Positions 55,592-64,000 of a DNA stretch of 64,000 nucleotides are shown piece after piece. The notes beneath the pieces are model-generated. The model was not told the DNA's origin. It saw only the letters and a program-made list of their open reading frames with translations, and did not search any database. This DNA comes from Streptomyces scabiei 87.22. GTDB taxonomy: Bacteria; Actinomycetota; Actinomycetes; Streptomycetales; Streptomycetaceae. The stretch is taken from the NCBI RefSeq assembly GCF_000091305.1, contig NC_013929.1:6758001-6822000 (forward strand), in the 5' to 3' direction. Position 1 is the first letter of the stretch, and each line of letters opens with the position of its first letter. The position numbers were made by a program, and so were the translations under genes.

Positions 55592-56824
55592 ATGCCTTCC
55601 GCACTCCCCGACGGTGAGCCCGTCCCCGACGACGGCGCGCTGCCCGCCCACGCCCTGGCCGGCGCGGCCGGGCGGCCCCTCGGGTTCTATCTGCACGTCC
55701 CGTACTGCGCGACCCGCTGCGGCTACTGCGACTTCAACACCTACACCGCCACCGAGCTGCGCGGCACCGGCGGTGTCCTCGCCTCCCGAGACAACTACGC
55801 GGACACCGTCGTCGACGAGATCCGCCTCGCCCGCAAGGTCCTCGGGGACGACCCGCGTTCCGTCCGTACGGTCTTCGTCGGCGGCGGCACCCCCACCCTG
55901 CTGGCCGCCGACGACCTCGTACGGATGCTGGGGGCGGTCCGGGACGAGTTCGGACTCGCCGACGACGCCGAGGTGACGACGGAGGCGAACCCGGAGTCTG
56001 TCGACCCCGCGTACCTGGAGACTCTCCGCGCGGGCGGCTTCAACCGCGTCTCCTTCGGCATGCAGAGCGCCCGGCAGCACGTCCTGAAGATCCTCGACCG
56101 TACGCACACGCCGGGGCGCCCCGAGCGGTGCGTCGCGGAGGCGCGCGCCGCCGGCTTCGACCACGTCAACCTCGACCTGATCTACGGCACGCCCGGCGAG
56201 TCCGACGACGACTGGCGGGCCTCCCTGGACGCCGCGCTCGGCGCCGGGCCCGACCACGTCTCGGCGTACGCGCTGATCGTCGAGGAGGGCACGCAGCTCG
56301 CCCGGCGCATCCGGCGCGGCGAGGTCCCGATGACGGACGACGACGTGCACGCCGACCGGTACCTGATCGCCGAGGAGATGCTGTCGGCCGCCGGGTTCGA
56401 CTGGTACGAGGTCTCCAACTGGGCCACCTCCGCCGCCGGGCGTTGCCTCCACAACGAGCTGTACTGGCGGGGCGCCGACTGGTGGGGCGCGGGACCGGGC
56501 GCCCACAGCCACGTCGGCGGCGTCCGCTGGTGGAACGTCAAGCACCCCGGCGCGTACGCGGGCGCGCTGGCGGCGGGGCGCTCCCCTGGCGCCGGGCGGG
56601 AGCTCCTGTCGGACGAGGACCGCAGGGTCGAGCGCATCCTGCTGGAACTGCGGCTGCGGGAGGGGTGCCCCCTGTCGCTGCTGAAGGAGGACGGCCGTGC
56701 GGCCGCCGGTCGCGCCCTCGCCGACGGGCTGCTGGAGACGGGGCCGTACGAGGAGGGGCGCGCGGTGCTCACCCTGCGGGGGCGGTTGCTGGCGGACGCG
56801 GTGGTGCGGGACCTCGTGGACTGA
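55592..56824 (+). CDS. hemW: HemW-like radical SAM heme chaperone
   Basis: 410 residues from ATG 55592 (ATG 55583 is in frame but gives an extra MEH). The radical SAM cluster ligands are Cys39, Cys43 and Cys46 in HVPYCATRCGYCDFNTYT. VRTVFVGGGTPTLL, EANPESVDPAYLETLRAGGF, NRVSFGMQSARQHVL and YEVSNWATSAAGRCLHNELY follow, the standard order for HemW (once called a coproporphyrinogen oxidase). It inserts heme into target proteins. Position close to hrcA-dnaJ is the usual bacterial neighbourhood. Confidence 0.95.
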   Translation: MPSALPDGEPVPDDGALPAHALAGAAGRPLGFYLHVPYCATRCGYCDFNTYTATELRGTGGVLASRDNYADTVVDEIRLARKVLGDDPRSVRTVFVGGGTPTLLAADDLVRMLGAVRDEFGLADDAEVTTEANPESVDPAYLETLRAGGFNRVSFGMQSARQHVLKILDRTHTPGRPERCVAEARAAGFDHVNLDLIYGTPGESDDDWRASLDAALGAGPDHVSAYALIVEEGTQLARRIRRGEVPMTDDDVHADRYLIAEEMLSAAGFDWYEVSNWATSAAGRCLHNELYWRGADWWGAGPGAHSHVGGVRWWNVKHPGAYAGALAAGRSPGAGRELLSDEDRRVERILLELRLREGCPLSLLKEDGRAAAGRALADGLLETGPYEEGRAVLTLRGRLLADAVVRDLVD

Positions 56825-56926
56825 TCACCCGGGTGGGTGAATCGGTGCGAAACGGGGGTTCGGTACCTAACCTGGTTCGTAGGCTGCTGCCGTAACTGAC
56901 GGTGGCGGAATCCGGAGGCTGCGGAG

Positions 56927-57505
56927 ATGACCGCTGTGGACGAGCGCGGGATGACCAGGTTCTTCGAGACGTTCGAGCCGCCCGAGGGTGTCAAGGCCGA
57001 ACTTCTTCGGGGAGAAATCGTGATGATGGCCAGCCCTGACCTGGTGCACAACGTCATTGTGATGTTGCTGGGCAGGCAGATTCCGGTTGATCACTGGTAC
57101 GCCCTCCAGACACAGGACATCGACATCGTCAGCGAGGCGAGTGAGCCTGTTCCCGACTTGGTCGTCGTGGTCCCCGAGACTCTGCCAGCCTCGGGGCGGC
57201 TGCTTCCGTCCACGCTGATCACCATGGTCGTCGAGGTCGTCTCCAAGACCAGCATCGACCGCGACTACGGTGTCAAGCGGTCGATCTACGCCGCAGGTGG
57301 GGTGCCTGTCTACCTCGTCGTCGACCCGGTCATGGCGCAGTGCGTCGTGTTGACGGAGCCCGAGGGCGTTGGTGAGAAGGCCGACTACAAGGGGCAGGAG
57401 ATTTGGAAGTTCGGGGAAACGGTGCCCCTGCCAGCTCTGCGACTCGACATCGACACCAGCGGATTCAGTACGTTCCCCAACGTCAGGCCCCACCGCTATC
57501 CGTGA
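56927..57505 (+). CDS. Uma2-family (DUF820) restriction-endonuclease-fold protein
   Basis: 192 residues from ATG 56927 with ribosome-binding site ggaggc. The fold's PD-(D/E)xK-like residues are suggested by VKAELLRGEIVMMASPDLVH, PVPDLVVVVPE and TMVVEVVSKTSIDRDYGVKR, with YAAGGVPVYLVVDPV after. Streptomyces often carries many Uma2 genes; the substrate is not known. It overlaps the stop of the minus-strand DUF3097 gene by 23 bases. The A/T content is somewhat higher than its neighbours'. Confidence 0.85.
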   Translation: MTAVDERGMTRFFETFEPPEGVKAELLRGEIVMMASPDLVHNVIVMLLGRQIPVDHWYALQTQDIDIVSEASEPVPDLVVVVPETLPASGRLLPSTLITMVVEVVSKTSIDRDYGVKRSIYAAGGVPVYLVVDPVMAQCVVLTEPEGVGEKADYKGQEIWKFGETVPLPALRLDIDTSGFSTFPNVRPHRYP

Positions 57506-58298
57506 CGAAGTCGATCAATTCCTCCACCCGCCCCAGCAACTCCGGCTCCAAGTCCTTGTAGGACCCCACCCGCCCCAGAATCGCCTGCCACACCGCCCCG
57601 GTGTTCTCCGAGGGCCACCCCAGCGCCCGGCACACCCCCGTCTTCCAGTCCTGCCCCCGCGGCACCCGCGGCCATGCCGCGATGCCCACCGACGACGGCT
57701 TCACCGCCTCCCAGATGTCGATGTACGGGTGGCCGACGACGAGCGCGTGCTCGCTGGTCACCGACGCGGCGATACGGGATTCCTTGCTCCCCGGCACCAG
57801 ATGGTCGACCAGGACACCCAGCCGCGCGTCCGGCCCCGGGGAGAACTCCTCGACGATCGCGGGCAGGTCGTCCACGCCCTCCAGGTACTCCACCACCACG
57901 CCCTCGACGCGCAGATCGTCACCCCACACCTTCTCGACGAGCTCGGCGTCGTGGCGGCCCTCCACGTAGATGCGCCCGGCGCGGGCGACCCGCGCACGGG
58001 CGCCCGGCACGGCCACCGAGCCGGAGGCCGTGCGGGAGGGGCGGACCGGGGCCGACGACGCGGGGCGGACCAGCGTCACCACCCGCCCCTCCAGCAGGAA
58101 CCCCCGCGGCTCCAGCGGGAACACGCGGTGCTTGCCGAAGCGGTCCTCCAGCGTCACCGTGCCCGCCTCGCAGCCGACGACCGCGCCGCAGAAACCGGTG
58201 GCCGGCTCCTCGACGACCAGACCGGGGTCGGCCGGGACCTCGGGGACCGGCTTCGGCTTCTTCCACGGCGGGGTCAGGTCGGGTGAGTACTGGCGCAT
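57483..58298 (-). CDS. DUF3097 family protein
   Basis: 271 residues from ATG 58298 on the minus strand. MRQYSPDLTPPWKKPKPVPE is a typical start, with VTLEDRFGKHRVFPLEPRGF, RIYVEGRHDAELVEKVWGDD and LGVLVDHLVPGSKESRIAAS. The middle resembles a TOPRIM-type acidic fold (VEGRHDAELVEKV, then GVLVDHL). It is conserved in actinobacteria near hrcA/dnaJ; biochemical role is not known. Its end overlaps the Uma2 gene. Confidence 0.9.
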   Translation of the reverse strand: MRQYSPDLTPPWKKPKPVPEVPADPGLVVEEPATGFCGAVVGCEAGTVTLEDRFGKHRVFPLEPRGFLLEGRVVTLVRPASSAPVRPSRTASGSVAVPGARARVARAGRIYVEGRHDAELVEKVWGDDLRVEGVVVEYLEGVDDLPAIVEEFSPGPDARLGVLVDHLVPGSKESRIAASVTSEHALVVGHPYIDIWEAVKPSSVGIAAWPRVPRGQDWKTGVCRALGWPSENTGAVWQAILGRVGSYKDLEPELLGRVEELIDFVTDSGGA

Positions 58299-58340
58299 TC
58301 GAGTGACGATAGGAGAAGCCGCGCCCGGATGCCCCCGTGC

Positions 58341-59072
58341 TCAGTCCGACACGCCGAAGCGGCGCGCCAGGGCGTCACGCTGGGCCCGGACGAACGCCGC
58401 GTCCACCACCGCCCCGTGGCCGGGCACGTACAGCGCGTCCTCGCCGCCGAGGTCCAGCAGCCGGTCCAGGGCGGCCGGCCAGCGGGACGGGATCGCGTCG
58501 GGGCCCGCCTGCGGCTCGCCGGACTCCTCGACCAGGTCCCCGCAGAACACCACCTCCCGAGCGCCCCCCGACACCAGCACCGCCAGGTCGTGCCCCGTGT
58601 GCCCGGGACCCACGTTCGCCAGCAGCACCCGGACCTCGCCCCCGAGGTCGAGCGTCCACTCCCCGGAGACCAGGTGACGGGGACGTACCAGCAGGTCGGC
58701 GGCCTCGGTGGCGTCCGCCGCGGGAAGGCCGTGGTGCACGGCGTCCGCGCGGAGGGCCTCGTGGTCACGGCCCAGGACGCCGTCGACCCCCACCGCGCCG
58801 AAGACCTCCACACCGGCGAACGCGGCCGCCCCGAAGACATGGTCGAAGTGCGGGTGGGTGAGCGCGAGATGTGTCACACGGGCGCCCCCGAGCAGCCGGC
58901 ACGCCTCGGCGCGCAACCGCGCGCCCTCCCGCAGGCTCGAACCCGCGTCGATCACGAGGGCCGCACCGTCCCCGACCACCAGCCCGGCCGTGCAGTCCCA
59001 GCCGGGCAGGCGGCATCGTCCGACCCCGGGCGTCAATTCCTGCCACCCGCACTCTTCCCAAGTCACCGTCAT
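58341..59072 (-). CDS. Metallo-beta-lactamase-fold hydrolase
   Basis: 243 residues from ATG 59072. The zinc-binding motif HPHFDH is in LALTHPHFDHVFGAAAF, followed by VGPGHTGHDLAVL, CGDLVEESG and VPGHGAVVD, the full set of MBL metal ligands. The substrate is unknown; it may hydrolyse thioesters or similar small molecules. It is divergently oriented from hrcA, with the CIRCE element in the gap, and convergent genes are absent, so it may be influenced by the same region. Confidence 0.9.
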   Translation of the reverse strand: MTVTWEECGWQELTPGVGRCRLPGWDCTAGLVVGDGAALVIDAGSSLREGARLRAEACRLLGGARVTHLALTHPHFDHVFGAAAFAGVEVFGAVGVDGVLGRDHEALRADAVHHGLPAADATEAADLLVRPRHLVSGEWTLDLGGEVRVLLANVGPGHTGHDLAVLVSGGAREVVFCGDLVEESGEPQAGPDAIPSRWPAALDRLLDLGGEDALYVPGHGAVVDAAFVRAQRDALARRFGVSD

Positions 59073-59196
59073 GCGCCGACGCTAGCCGTAGCTCCGGGGA
59101 CGGCGTCGTCGTGTACTCCCCAGTAGGAAAGTGCCCCCGACCGGAGCCCGGCCTTGCCGGGGGCGTACCCCACCGCCGTACACTGGGCGGGGAGTG

Positions 59197-59223
59197 TTGG
59201 CACTCGCCCGGGGTGAGTGCCAA
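59197..59223 (+). promoter_or_regulatory. CIRCE element (HrcA operator)
   Basis: TTGGCACTC (59197-59205), 9-base spacer, GAGTGCCAA (59215-59223): a perfect inverted repeat that matches the CIRCE layout (TTAGCACTC-N9-GAGTGCTAA). HrcA binds it, so hrcA and dnaJ downstream are predicted to be heat-inducible and autoregulated. Confidence 0.95.
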
Positions 59224-59260
59224 GGGGAAGCCGCAGGAGCGCGAACGGGAGGTGTGCGCG

Positions 59261-60277
59261 GTGCTCAGTGAACGCAGGCTGCAGGTGCTGCGCGCCATCG
59301 TCCAGGACTACGTGGGGACCGAGGAACCGGTCGGTTCCAAGGCGCTCACGGAGCGGCACAACCTCGGCGTCTCCCCGGCGACCGTCCGCAACGACATGGC
59401 GGCGCTGGAGGACGAGGGCTTCATCGCCCAGCCCCACACCAGCGCGGGCCGCATCCCCACCGACAAGGGGTACCGGCTCTTCGTCGACAAGCTCGCCGGG
59501 GTCAAGCCGATGACCCCGCCCGAGCGGCGCGCCATCCAGAACTTCCTGGACGGCGCGGTCGACCTCGACGACGTGGTGGCGCGGACCGTGCGGCTGCTCG
59601 CGCAGCTCACCCGGCAGGTCGCCGTCGTGCAGTATCCGTCGCTCACGCGGTCGACGGTGCGGCACGTGGAGCTGCTGTCGCTGGCGCCCGCCCGGCTGAT
59701 GCTCGTGCTGATCACGGACACGGGACGGGTGGAGCAGCGGCTGGTGGACTGCCCGGCGCCGTTCGGAGAAACGTCACTCGCGGACCTGCGGGCACGGCTC
59801 AACAGCAAGGTCGCGGGCCGCCGCTTCACCGACGTGCCGAGACTGGTCGAGGACCTGCCCGAGGCGTTCGACCTGGAGGACCGGGGCACGGTCGCCACGG
59901 TGCTCTCCACCCTCCTCGAAGCACTCGTCGAGGAGAGCGAGGAGCGGCTGATGATCGGCGGAACCGCCAATCTCACCCGCTTCGGGCATGACTTCCCCCT
60001 CACCATCCGGCCCGTTCTGGAAGCCTTGGAGGAGCAGGTCGTCCTCCTCAAGTTGCTTGGTGAGGCGGGGGATTCGGGCATGACCGTACGCATCGGTCAT
60101 GAGAACGCGTATGAGGGACTCAACTCCACGTCCGTCGTCTCCGTCGGCTACGGTTCGGGCGGTGAGGCAGTAGCGAAGCTGGGCGTGGTCGGACCTACGC
60201 GCATGGACTATCCGGGAACGATGGGAGCGGTACGAGCGGTGGCACGGTACGTCGGACAGATCCTGGCGGAGTCCTGA
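59261..60277 (+). CDS. hrcA: Heat-inducible transcription repressor HrcA
   Basis: 338 residues from GTG 59261 with ribosome-binding site gggaggtg; GTG 59252 and 59254 are less likely. HrcA binds CIRCE and is stabilised by GroEL. The winged helix is ERRLQVLRAIVQDYVGTEEP, HNLGVSPATVRNDMAALEDE, FIAQPHTSAGRIPTDKGYRL. The GAF-like core contains TRSTVRHVELLSLAPARLML and the C-terminal IGHENAYEGLNSTSVVSVGY then GVVGPTRMDYPGTMGAVRAV. Its own CIRCE is 38 bases upstream. It joins dnaJ without a gap. Confidence 0.97.
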   Translation: MLSERRLQVLRAIVQDYVGTEEPVGSKALTERHNLGVSPATVRNDMAALEDEGFIAQPHTSAGRIPTDKGYRLFVDKLAGVKPMTPPERRAIQNFLDGAVDLDDVVARTVRLLAQLTRQVAVVQYPSLTRSTVRHVELLSLAPARLMLVLITDTGRVEQRLVDCPAPFGETSLADLRARLNSKVAGRRFTDVPRLVEDLPEAFDLEDRGTVATVLSTLLEALVEESEERLMIGGTANLTRFGHDFPLTIRPVLEALEEQVVLLKLLGEAGDSGMTVRIGHENAYEGLNSTSVVSVGYGSGGEAVAKLGVVGPTRMDYPGTMGAVRAVARYVGQILAES

Positions 60278-61414
60278 GTGGCCACGGACTACTACGCCGT
60301 GCTCGGCGTGCGCCGCGACGCGTCCCAGGACGAGATCAAGAAGGCGTTCCGGAGGCTCGCACGCGAGCTGCATCCGGACGTCAACCCCGATCCGAAGACC
60401 CAGGAGCGGTTCAAGGAGATCAACGCCGCCTACGAGGTGTTGTCGGACCCGCAGAAGAAGCAGGTCTACGACCTCGGCGGCGACCCCCTGTCCCAGGCGG
60501 GCGGCCAGGGCGCGGGCGGCTTCGGCGCCGGCGGCTTCGGGAACTTCTCGGACATCATGGACGCCTTCTTCGGCACGGCGTCGCAGCGGGGTCCCCGCTC
60601 GCGTACGCGCCGGGGGCAGGACGCGATGATCCGGCTGGAGATCGACCTCGACGAGGCGGCCTTCGGCACCACGAAGGACATCCAGGTCGACACCGCCATC
60701 GTCTGCACGACGTGCAGCGGCGAGGGCGCGGCCCCGGGCACCACCGCGCAGACCTGTGACATGTGCCGCGGCCGCGGTGAGGTCTCGCAGGTCACGCGGT
60801 CCTTCCTCGGTCAGGTCATGACCTCCCGGCCCTGCCCGCAGTGCCAGGGGTTCGGCACGATCGTCCCCAACCCGTGCCCCGAGTGCGCGGGCGACGGGCG
60901 GGTGCGGTCGCGGCGGACGCTCACGGTCAAGATCCCGGCCGGTGTCGACAACGGCACGCGGATCCAGCTCGCCGGTGAGGGCGAGGTCGGGCCCGGTGGC
61001 GGTCCCGCCGGTGACCTGTACGTCGAGATCCACGAGCTGCCGCACTCGACGTTCCAGCGGCGCGGTGACGATCTGCACTGCACGGTCACCATCCCGATGA
61101 CGGCGGCCTCCCTCGGCACCAAGGTGCCGCTGGAGACGCTGGACGGGCTGGAGGAGGTCGACATCCGGCCCGGGACGCAGTCCGGGCAGTCGATCCCGCT
61201 GCACGGCCGCGGTGTCACGCATCTGCGGGGCGGCGGCCGGGGCGATCTGATCGTCCACGTCGAGGTGCAGACGCCGACGAAGCTGGATCCCGAGCAGGAG
61301 GCCCTGCTGCGGCAGCTCGCCGCGCTGCGCGGGGAGGAGCGGCCCACGGGGCAGTTCCAGCCCGGGCAGCAGGGGCTGTTCTCCCGGCTGAAGGACGCGT
61401 TCAACGGGCGCTGA
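60278..61414 (+). CDS. dnaJ: Co-chaperone DnaJ
   Basis: 378 residues from GTG 60278, immediately after hrcA. The J domain begins ATDYYAVLGVRRDASQDEIK, with HPD at residues 32-34. A Gly/Phe region follows (AGGQGAGGFGAGGFGNFSDI). Four zinc repeats are visible: CTTCSGEG, CDMCRGRG, CPQCQGFG, CPECAGDG. The C-terminal substrate-binding part has HELPHSTFQRRGDDLHCTVT. It activates DnaK and holds unfolded proteins. In Streptomyces this is the hrcA-linked dnaJ paralogue. CIRCE controls it as part of the operon. Confidence 0.97.
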   Translation: MATDYYAVLGVRRDASQDEIKKAFRRLARELHPDVNPDPKTQERFKEINAAYEVLSDPQKKQVYDLGGDPLSQAGGQGAGGFGAGGFGNFSDIMDAFFGTASQRGPRSRTRRGQDAMIRLEIDLDEAAFGTTKDIQVDTAIVCTTCSGEGAAPGTTAQTCDMCRGRGEVSQVTRSFLGQVMTSRPCPQCQGFGTIVPNPCPECAGDGRVRSRRTLTVKIPAGVDNGTRIQLAGEGEVGPGGGPAGDLYVEIHELPHSTFQRRGDDLHCTVTIPMTAASLGTKVPLETLDGLEEVDIRPGTQSGQSIPLHGRGVTHLRGGGRGDLIVHVEVQTPTKLDPEQEALLRQLAALRGEERPTGQFQPGQQGLFSRLKDAFNGR

Positions 61415-61443
61415 GTGGGTTCGTTGCCGGGCGCGGGCCCGGT

Positions 61444-61559
61444 GGGGCTTCTCGCGCAGTTCCCCGCGCCCCTAAAAGCAACGGCCCCTGCGGGCCCTGA
61501 AAAGCACGGGGCGCAGCCCCTGCTTTTCAGGGGCGCGGGGAACTGCGCGAGCAACCCCC
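61444..61559 (+). repeat. Palindromic Streptomyces intergenic repeat with two alternative folds
   Basis: The left arm (61444-61480, containing CTCGCGCAGTTCCCCGCG) is nearly the reverse complement of the right arm (61521-61559, containing CGCGGGGAACTGCGCGAG). The middle (61495-61506, CCCTGAAAAGCA) pairs instead with 61521-61532 (TGCTTTTCAGGG) around a GGGGC-gca-GCCCC stem. Both folds use the right arm, so only one can form. The core is familiar from many Streptomyces intergenic regions. It follows dnaJ and may act as its terminator. Confidence 0.8.
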
Positions 61560-61632
61560 ACCCACCCGCACCCGACCACGCACCGTCCGTCCCCGATTCG
61601 GCTCCCCCCGGAGGGCATGGCACCATGCCGTC

Positions 61633-62742
61633 ATGTCCTCCGCGCTGACCGATCTCGTCCCGCTGCCGATCGTGCAGGCCCCCATGGCGGGCGGTGTGTC
61701 CGTGCCGCGGCTGGCCGCCGCCGTGTCCGAGGCGGGCGGGCTGGGCTTCCTCGCCGCCGGGTACAAGACGGCCGACGGGATGTACCAGGAGATCAAGGCC
61801 CTCCGGGCCCTCACCTCCCGTCCCTTCGGCGTGAACCTGTTCATGCCGCAGCCGGAGTATTCCGAGCCCGCCGCCGTCGACGTCTACGCGGAGCAGCTGG
61901 CCGGCGAGGCCACCTGGTACGACGCCGAGCTGGGCGACCCGGACAGCGGACGCGACGACGGCTACGAGGCTAAGCTGGCCGTGCTGCTCGACAACCCCGT
62001 CCCGGTGGTGTCGTTCCACTTCGGCTGTCCGACCCCCGAGGTCGTGGAGTCCCTCGCCCGCAAGGGCACGCTCACCCTGGTCACCGCGACCTCGGCGGAG
62101 GAGGCCCAGGCCGTGGAGCGGTCCGGGGCCCACGCCGTGATCGTGCAGGGCGTCGAGGCGGGCGGCCACCAGGGCACCCACCGGGACGACCCCGAGCGGG
62201 ACTGCGCCGGCATCGGCCTGCTCTCGCTGGTCGCCCAGGTCCGCGAGGCCGTGGCCCTGCCGATGGTCGCGGCCGGCGGCATCATGCGCGGCGGCCAGAT
62301 CGCCGCCCTCCTCACGGCGGGCGTGAGCGCGGCCCAGCTCGGCACCGCCTTCGTCGCCACCGACGAGTCCGGCGCGCACGCCGTGCACAAGCAGGCCCTG
62401 ACCGACCCCCTCTTCGTCCGCACCGAGCTGACCCGTGCCTTCTCCGGCCGCCCGGCCCGCGGCCTGGTCAACCGCTTCCTGCGCGAGCACGGCCCGTACG
62501 CGCCGGTCGCCTACCCCGAGGTCCACCACCTCACCTCGCCGCTGCGCAAGGCCGCCGCCCAGGCCGGCGACGCGCAGGGCATGGCGCTGTGGGCCGGGCA
62601 GGGGCACCGCATGGCCCGGAAGCTGCCTGCCGGGGAGCTGGTCGGGGTGCTGGCCGCCGAGATCGCCGCCGCGCGGGCCGAGCAGGCCGCCGCACGGGTC
62701 GGCGGGACGGGCGGGGGCCGCACCGGGAGCGAGGACCGATGA
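61633..62742 (+). CDS. Nitronate monooxygenase family flavoprotein
   Basis: 369 residues from ATG 61633. This FMN-dependent TIM-barrel family oxidises nitronates or related compounds. VPLPIVQAPMAGGVSVPRLA is the N-terminal signature, followed by GVNLFMPQPEYSEPA, VSFHFGCPTPEVVESLA, GAHAVIVQGVEAGGHQGTHR (flavin/His region) and MVAAGGIMRGGQIAALLTAG, LGTAFVATDESGAH. Length is normal. It overlaps rsmE by four bases, though a functional tie is not clear. Confidence 0.92.
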   Translation: MSSALTDLVPLPIVQAPMAGGVSVPRLAAAVSEAGGLGFLAAGYKTADGMYQEIKALRALTSRPFGVNLFMPQPEYSEPAAVDVYAEQLAGEATWYDAELGDPDSGRDDGYEAKLAVLLDNPVPVVSFHFGCPTPEVVESLARKGTLTLVTATSAEEAQAVERSGAHAVIVQGVEAGGHQGTHRDDPERDCAGIGLLSLVAQVREAVALPMVAAGGIMRGGQIAALLTAGVSAAQLGTAFVATDESGAHAVHKQALTDPLFVRTELTRAFSGRPARGLVNRFLREHGPYAPVAYPEVHHLTSPLRKAAAQAGDAQGMALWAGQGHRMARKLPAGELVGVLAAEIAAARAEQAAARVGGTGGGRTGSEDR

Positions 62743-63479
62743 CCGCGCCGGTGTTCGTGGTGGACCGGTTCGACGGCCGGGGACCGGAGATCGTGCTCGA
62801 CGGCCCCGAAGGCCGGCACGCCGTCTCGGTGAAGCGGCTGCAGCCCGGTGAGGACGTCGTCCTCACCGACGGCCGGGGCCGGTGGGTGGAAGGCGTGGTG
62901 AAGGCCGCCGAGGGCAAGGACCGGCTGGTCGTCATGGACGTGGGGTGCCTCTACGAGGAGCCCCCGGCCGAGCCCCGGCTCACCGTCGTCCAGGCGCTGC
63001 CCAAGGGCGACCGGGGCGAACTGGCCGTCGAGACCATGACCGAGGTCGGCATCGACGCGATCGTGCCCTGGGCCGCCGCCCGCTGCATCACCCAGTGGCG
63101 GGGCGAGCGGGGGCTGAAGGCGCTCGCCAAGTGGCGTGCCACCGCGCGGGAGGCGGGCAAGCAGTCCCGCCGGACGCGGTTCCCCGAGGTCGCGGACGCG
63201 GCCACGAGCAAGCAGGTCGCGGCACTGCTGGTGAAGGCCGACTTCGCCGCCGTCCTGCACGAGAGCGGCGACGAGACCCTGGCGACGGCCGAGCTGCCGG
63301 CGGCCGGGGAGATCGTGCTCGTCGTGGGGCCCGAGGGGGGTGTCTCACCGGAGGAGCTGGCGCTCTTCGGCGAGGCGGGCGCGGGGGCGTACCGACTCGG
63401 GCCCAGTGTGCTGCGCACGTCGACCGCCGGAACGGCGGCCGGGGCGCTGCTGCTGGGCAGAACCGGACGCTGGTCCTGA
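62739..63479 (+). CDS. rsmE: 16S rRNA (uracil1498-N3)-methyltransferase
   Basis: 246 residues from ATG 62739 (ATGA overlap). RsmE methylates U1498 in the small-subunit rRNA using SAM. It has an N-terminal PUA-like part (APVFVVDRFDGRGPEIVLDG, EGRHAVSVKRLQPGEDVVLT) and a SPOUT knot with VQALPKGDRGELAVETMTEV, GIDAIVPWAAARCI, EIVLVVGPEGGVSPEELALF and YRLGPSVLRTSTAGTAAGAL. All family motifs are present. Location after hrcA-dnaJ matches many bacteria. Confidence 0.96.
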   Translation: MTAPVFVVDRFDGRGPEIVLDGPEGRHAVSVKRLQPGEDVVLTDGRGRWVEGVVKAAEGKDRLVVMDVGCLYEEPPAEPRLTVVQALPKGDRGELAVETMTEVGIDAIVPWAAARCITQWRGERGLKALAKWRATAREAGKQSRRTRFPEVADAATSKQVAALLVKADFAAVLHESGDETLATAELPAAGEIVLVVGPEGGVSPEELALFGEAGAGAYRLGPSVLRTSTAGTAAGALLLGRTGRWS

Positions 63480-63522
63480 CCGCCCCGGTCCCGGCCGCCG
63501 TCCCCCGACCCCAGGGAGCATC

Positions 63523-63915
63523 GTGGAACTCGCACAGGTCAGACTGCTCGTCTCCGACTTCGCCGCGTGCTATCGCTTCTATGCCGACGTCCTCGGGCTG
63601 AAGCCGCAGTCCGGTGCGGCCGAGGGTCCGTACGAGAAGTTCAGCCCGGCGGTCGGGTCCGCGGGCATCGCCCTGCAGGACCGGGCGATGATGGCGGAGG
63701 TCCTCGGCGAACTGGCCGGCACGGCCAACGGGCACCGGTCGCTGGTCGTGCTGCGGGTCGACGACCTCGACGCGTACTGCGAGCAGATCACCGAGCGCGG
63801 CGCACAGCTGCTGCACGGGCCCGCACCCATGACCGACCGGATGCGCGTGGCCCATCTCAAGGACCCCGAGGGGAACTTGGTGGAGCTGCAGGAATGGCTG
63901 CTGATGCGCGGCTGA
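63523..63915 (+). CDS. VOC-superfamily (glyoxalase-like) protein
   Basis: 130 residues from GTG 63523 with ribosome-binding site aggga. LAQVRLLVSDFAACYRFYAD then VLGLKPQ is the N-terminal beta-alpha-beta module, and RSLVVLRVDDLDAYCEQITE, RVAHLKDPEGNLVELQEWL the second, with the metal-site Glu in LVELQ. VOC proteins include glyoxalases, dioxygenases and antibiotic-binding proteins; the substrate is unknown. Nothing further is seen from 63916 to the end of the window. Confidence 0.9.
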   Translation: MELAQVRLLVSDFAACYRFYADVLGLKPQSGAAEGPYEKFSPAVGSAGIALQDRAMMAEVLGELAGTANGHRSLVVLRVDDLDAYCEQITERGAQLLHGPAPMTDRMRVAHLKDPEGNLVELQEWLLMRG

Positions 63916-64000
63916 GGCCGCGTGCGCCCGGCGCACCCCCGGTTCACCCTTCCCGGCGGCATGGCCGCACGCGGTCTTCCGCGGCGCGGCGGGCGGTGGC

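Overview
The window is high-GC actinobacterial DNA, almost certainly Streptomyces. The evidence is pervasive GTG starts with 4-base GTGA/ATGA overlaps, the XRE-DUF5753/DUF397 pair, the holA-rpsT-lepA-hemW-hrcA-dnaJ-rsmE order typical of Streptomyces, and a Streptomyces-style palindromic intergenic repeat near 61.5 kb. It splits cleanly into two parts.

Part A, from 1 to about 40.6 kb, is most of a siphovirus-type prophage read left to right. Bases 1-11.7 kb hold small early/accessory genes: a conserved phage protein, a DUF932 protein, a tRNA-Ile(UAU), a HAD-like protein, a MazG-like/ParB-like fusion, an 11-cysteine 48-residue peptide, a J-domain-like protein, and a PadR regulator with a membrane protein. 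From 11.7 to 15.4 kb there is an HTH gene behind an operator-like repeat array, a strong promoter, three structural-looking genes (one with a 20-residue tandem repeat), a small gene on the opposite strand, an HNH nuclease and a DEDD-type 3'-5' exoribonuclease. From 15.7 to 37.1 kb the morphogenesis operon runs terS, terL, portal, MuF, scaffold, a Prp-like cysteine protease, capsid, head-tail connectors, tail tube, tail chaperones with a textbook -1 slippery site, tape measure, baseplate and fibre genes, and amidase-LysM endolysin with holins. After the lysis cassette comes cargo at 37.2-40.4 kb: a 31-residue ORF, the DUF397/XRE pair, a short GntR regulator with an iterated operator, a DUF6415-like protein and small neighbours.

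The right edge of the element is visible because the sequence from 40,609 to 40,821 encodes only the C-terminal end of a ComEC competence protein. The element therefore appears to sit inside comEC. No integrase or immunity repressor is present in the window; they should lie to the left.

Part B, from 40.6 to 64 kb, is host chromosome. It carries arylamine N-acetyltransferase, an ankyrin protein, holA, rpsT (opposite strand), lepA, a long-chain acyl-CoA synthetase, and a two-gene signalling operon (a 1399-residue hybrid kinase with six 92-residue HAMP-type repeats plus a stand-alone receiver protein) divergent from a SpoIIE-type phosphatase. Then come hemW, a Uma2-type nuclease, DUF3097, an MBL-fold hydrolase, CIRCE-hrcA-dnaJ, a nitronate monooxygenase, rsmE and a VOC protein.

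The most interesting items are the Prp-like protease gene between scaffold and capsid, combined with a shared W-F-x-[L/I]-x-R-H-D motif near the N-termini of both of those proteins; the interruption of comEC; three tandem covarying stem-loops at the element edge; and a palindrome cluster upstream of the terminase genes.
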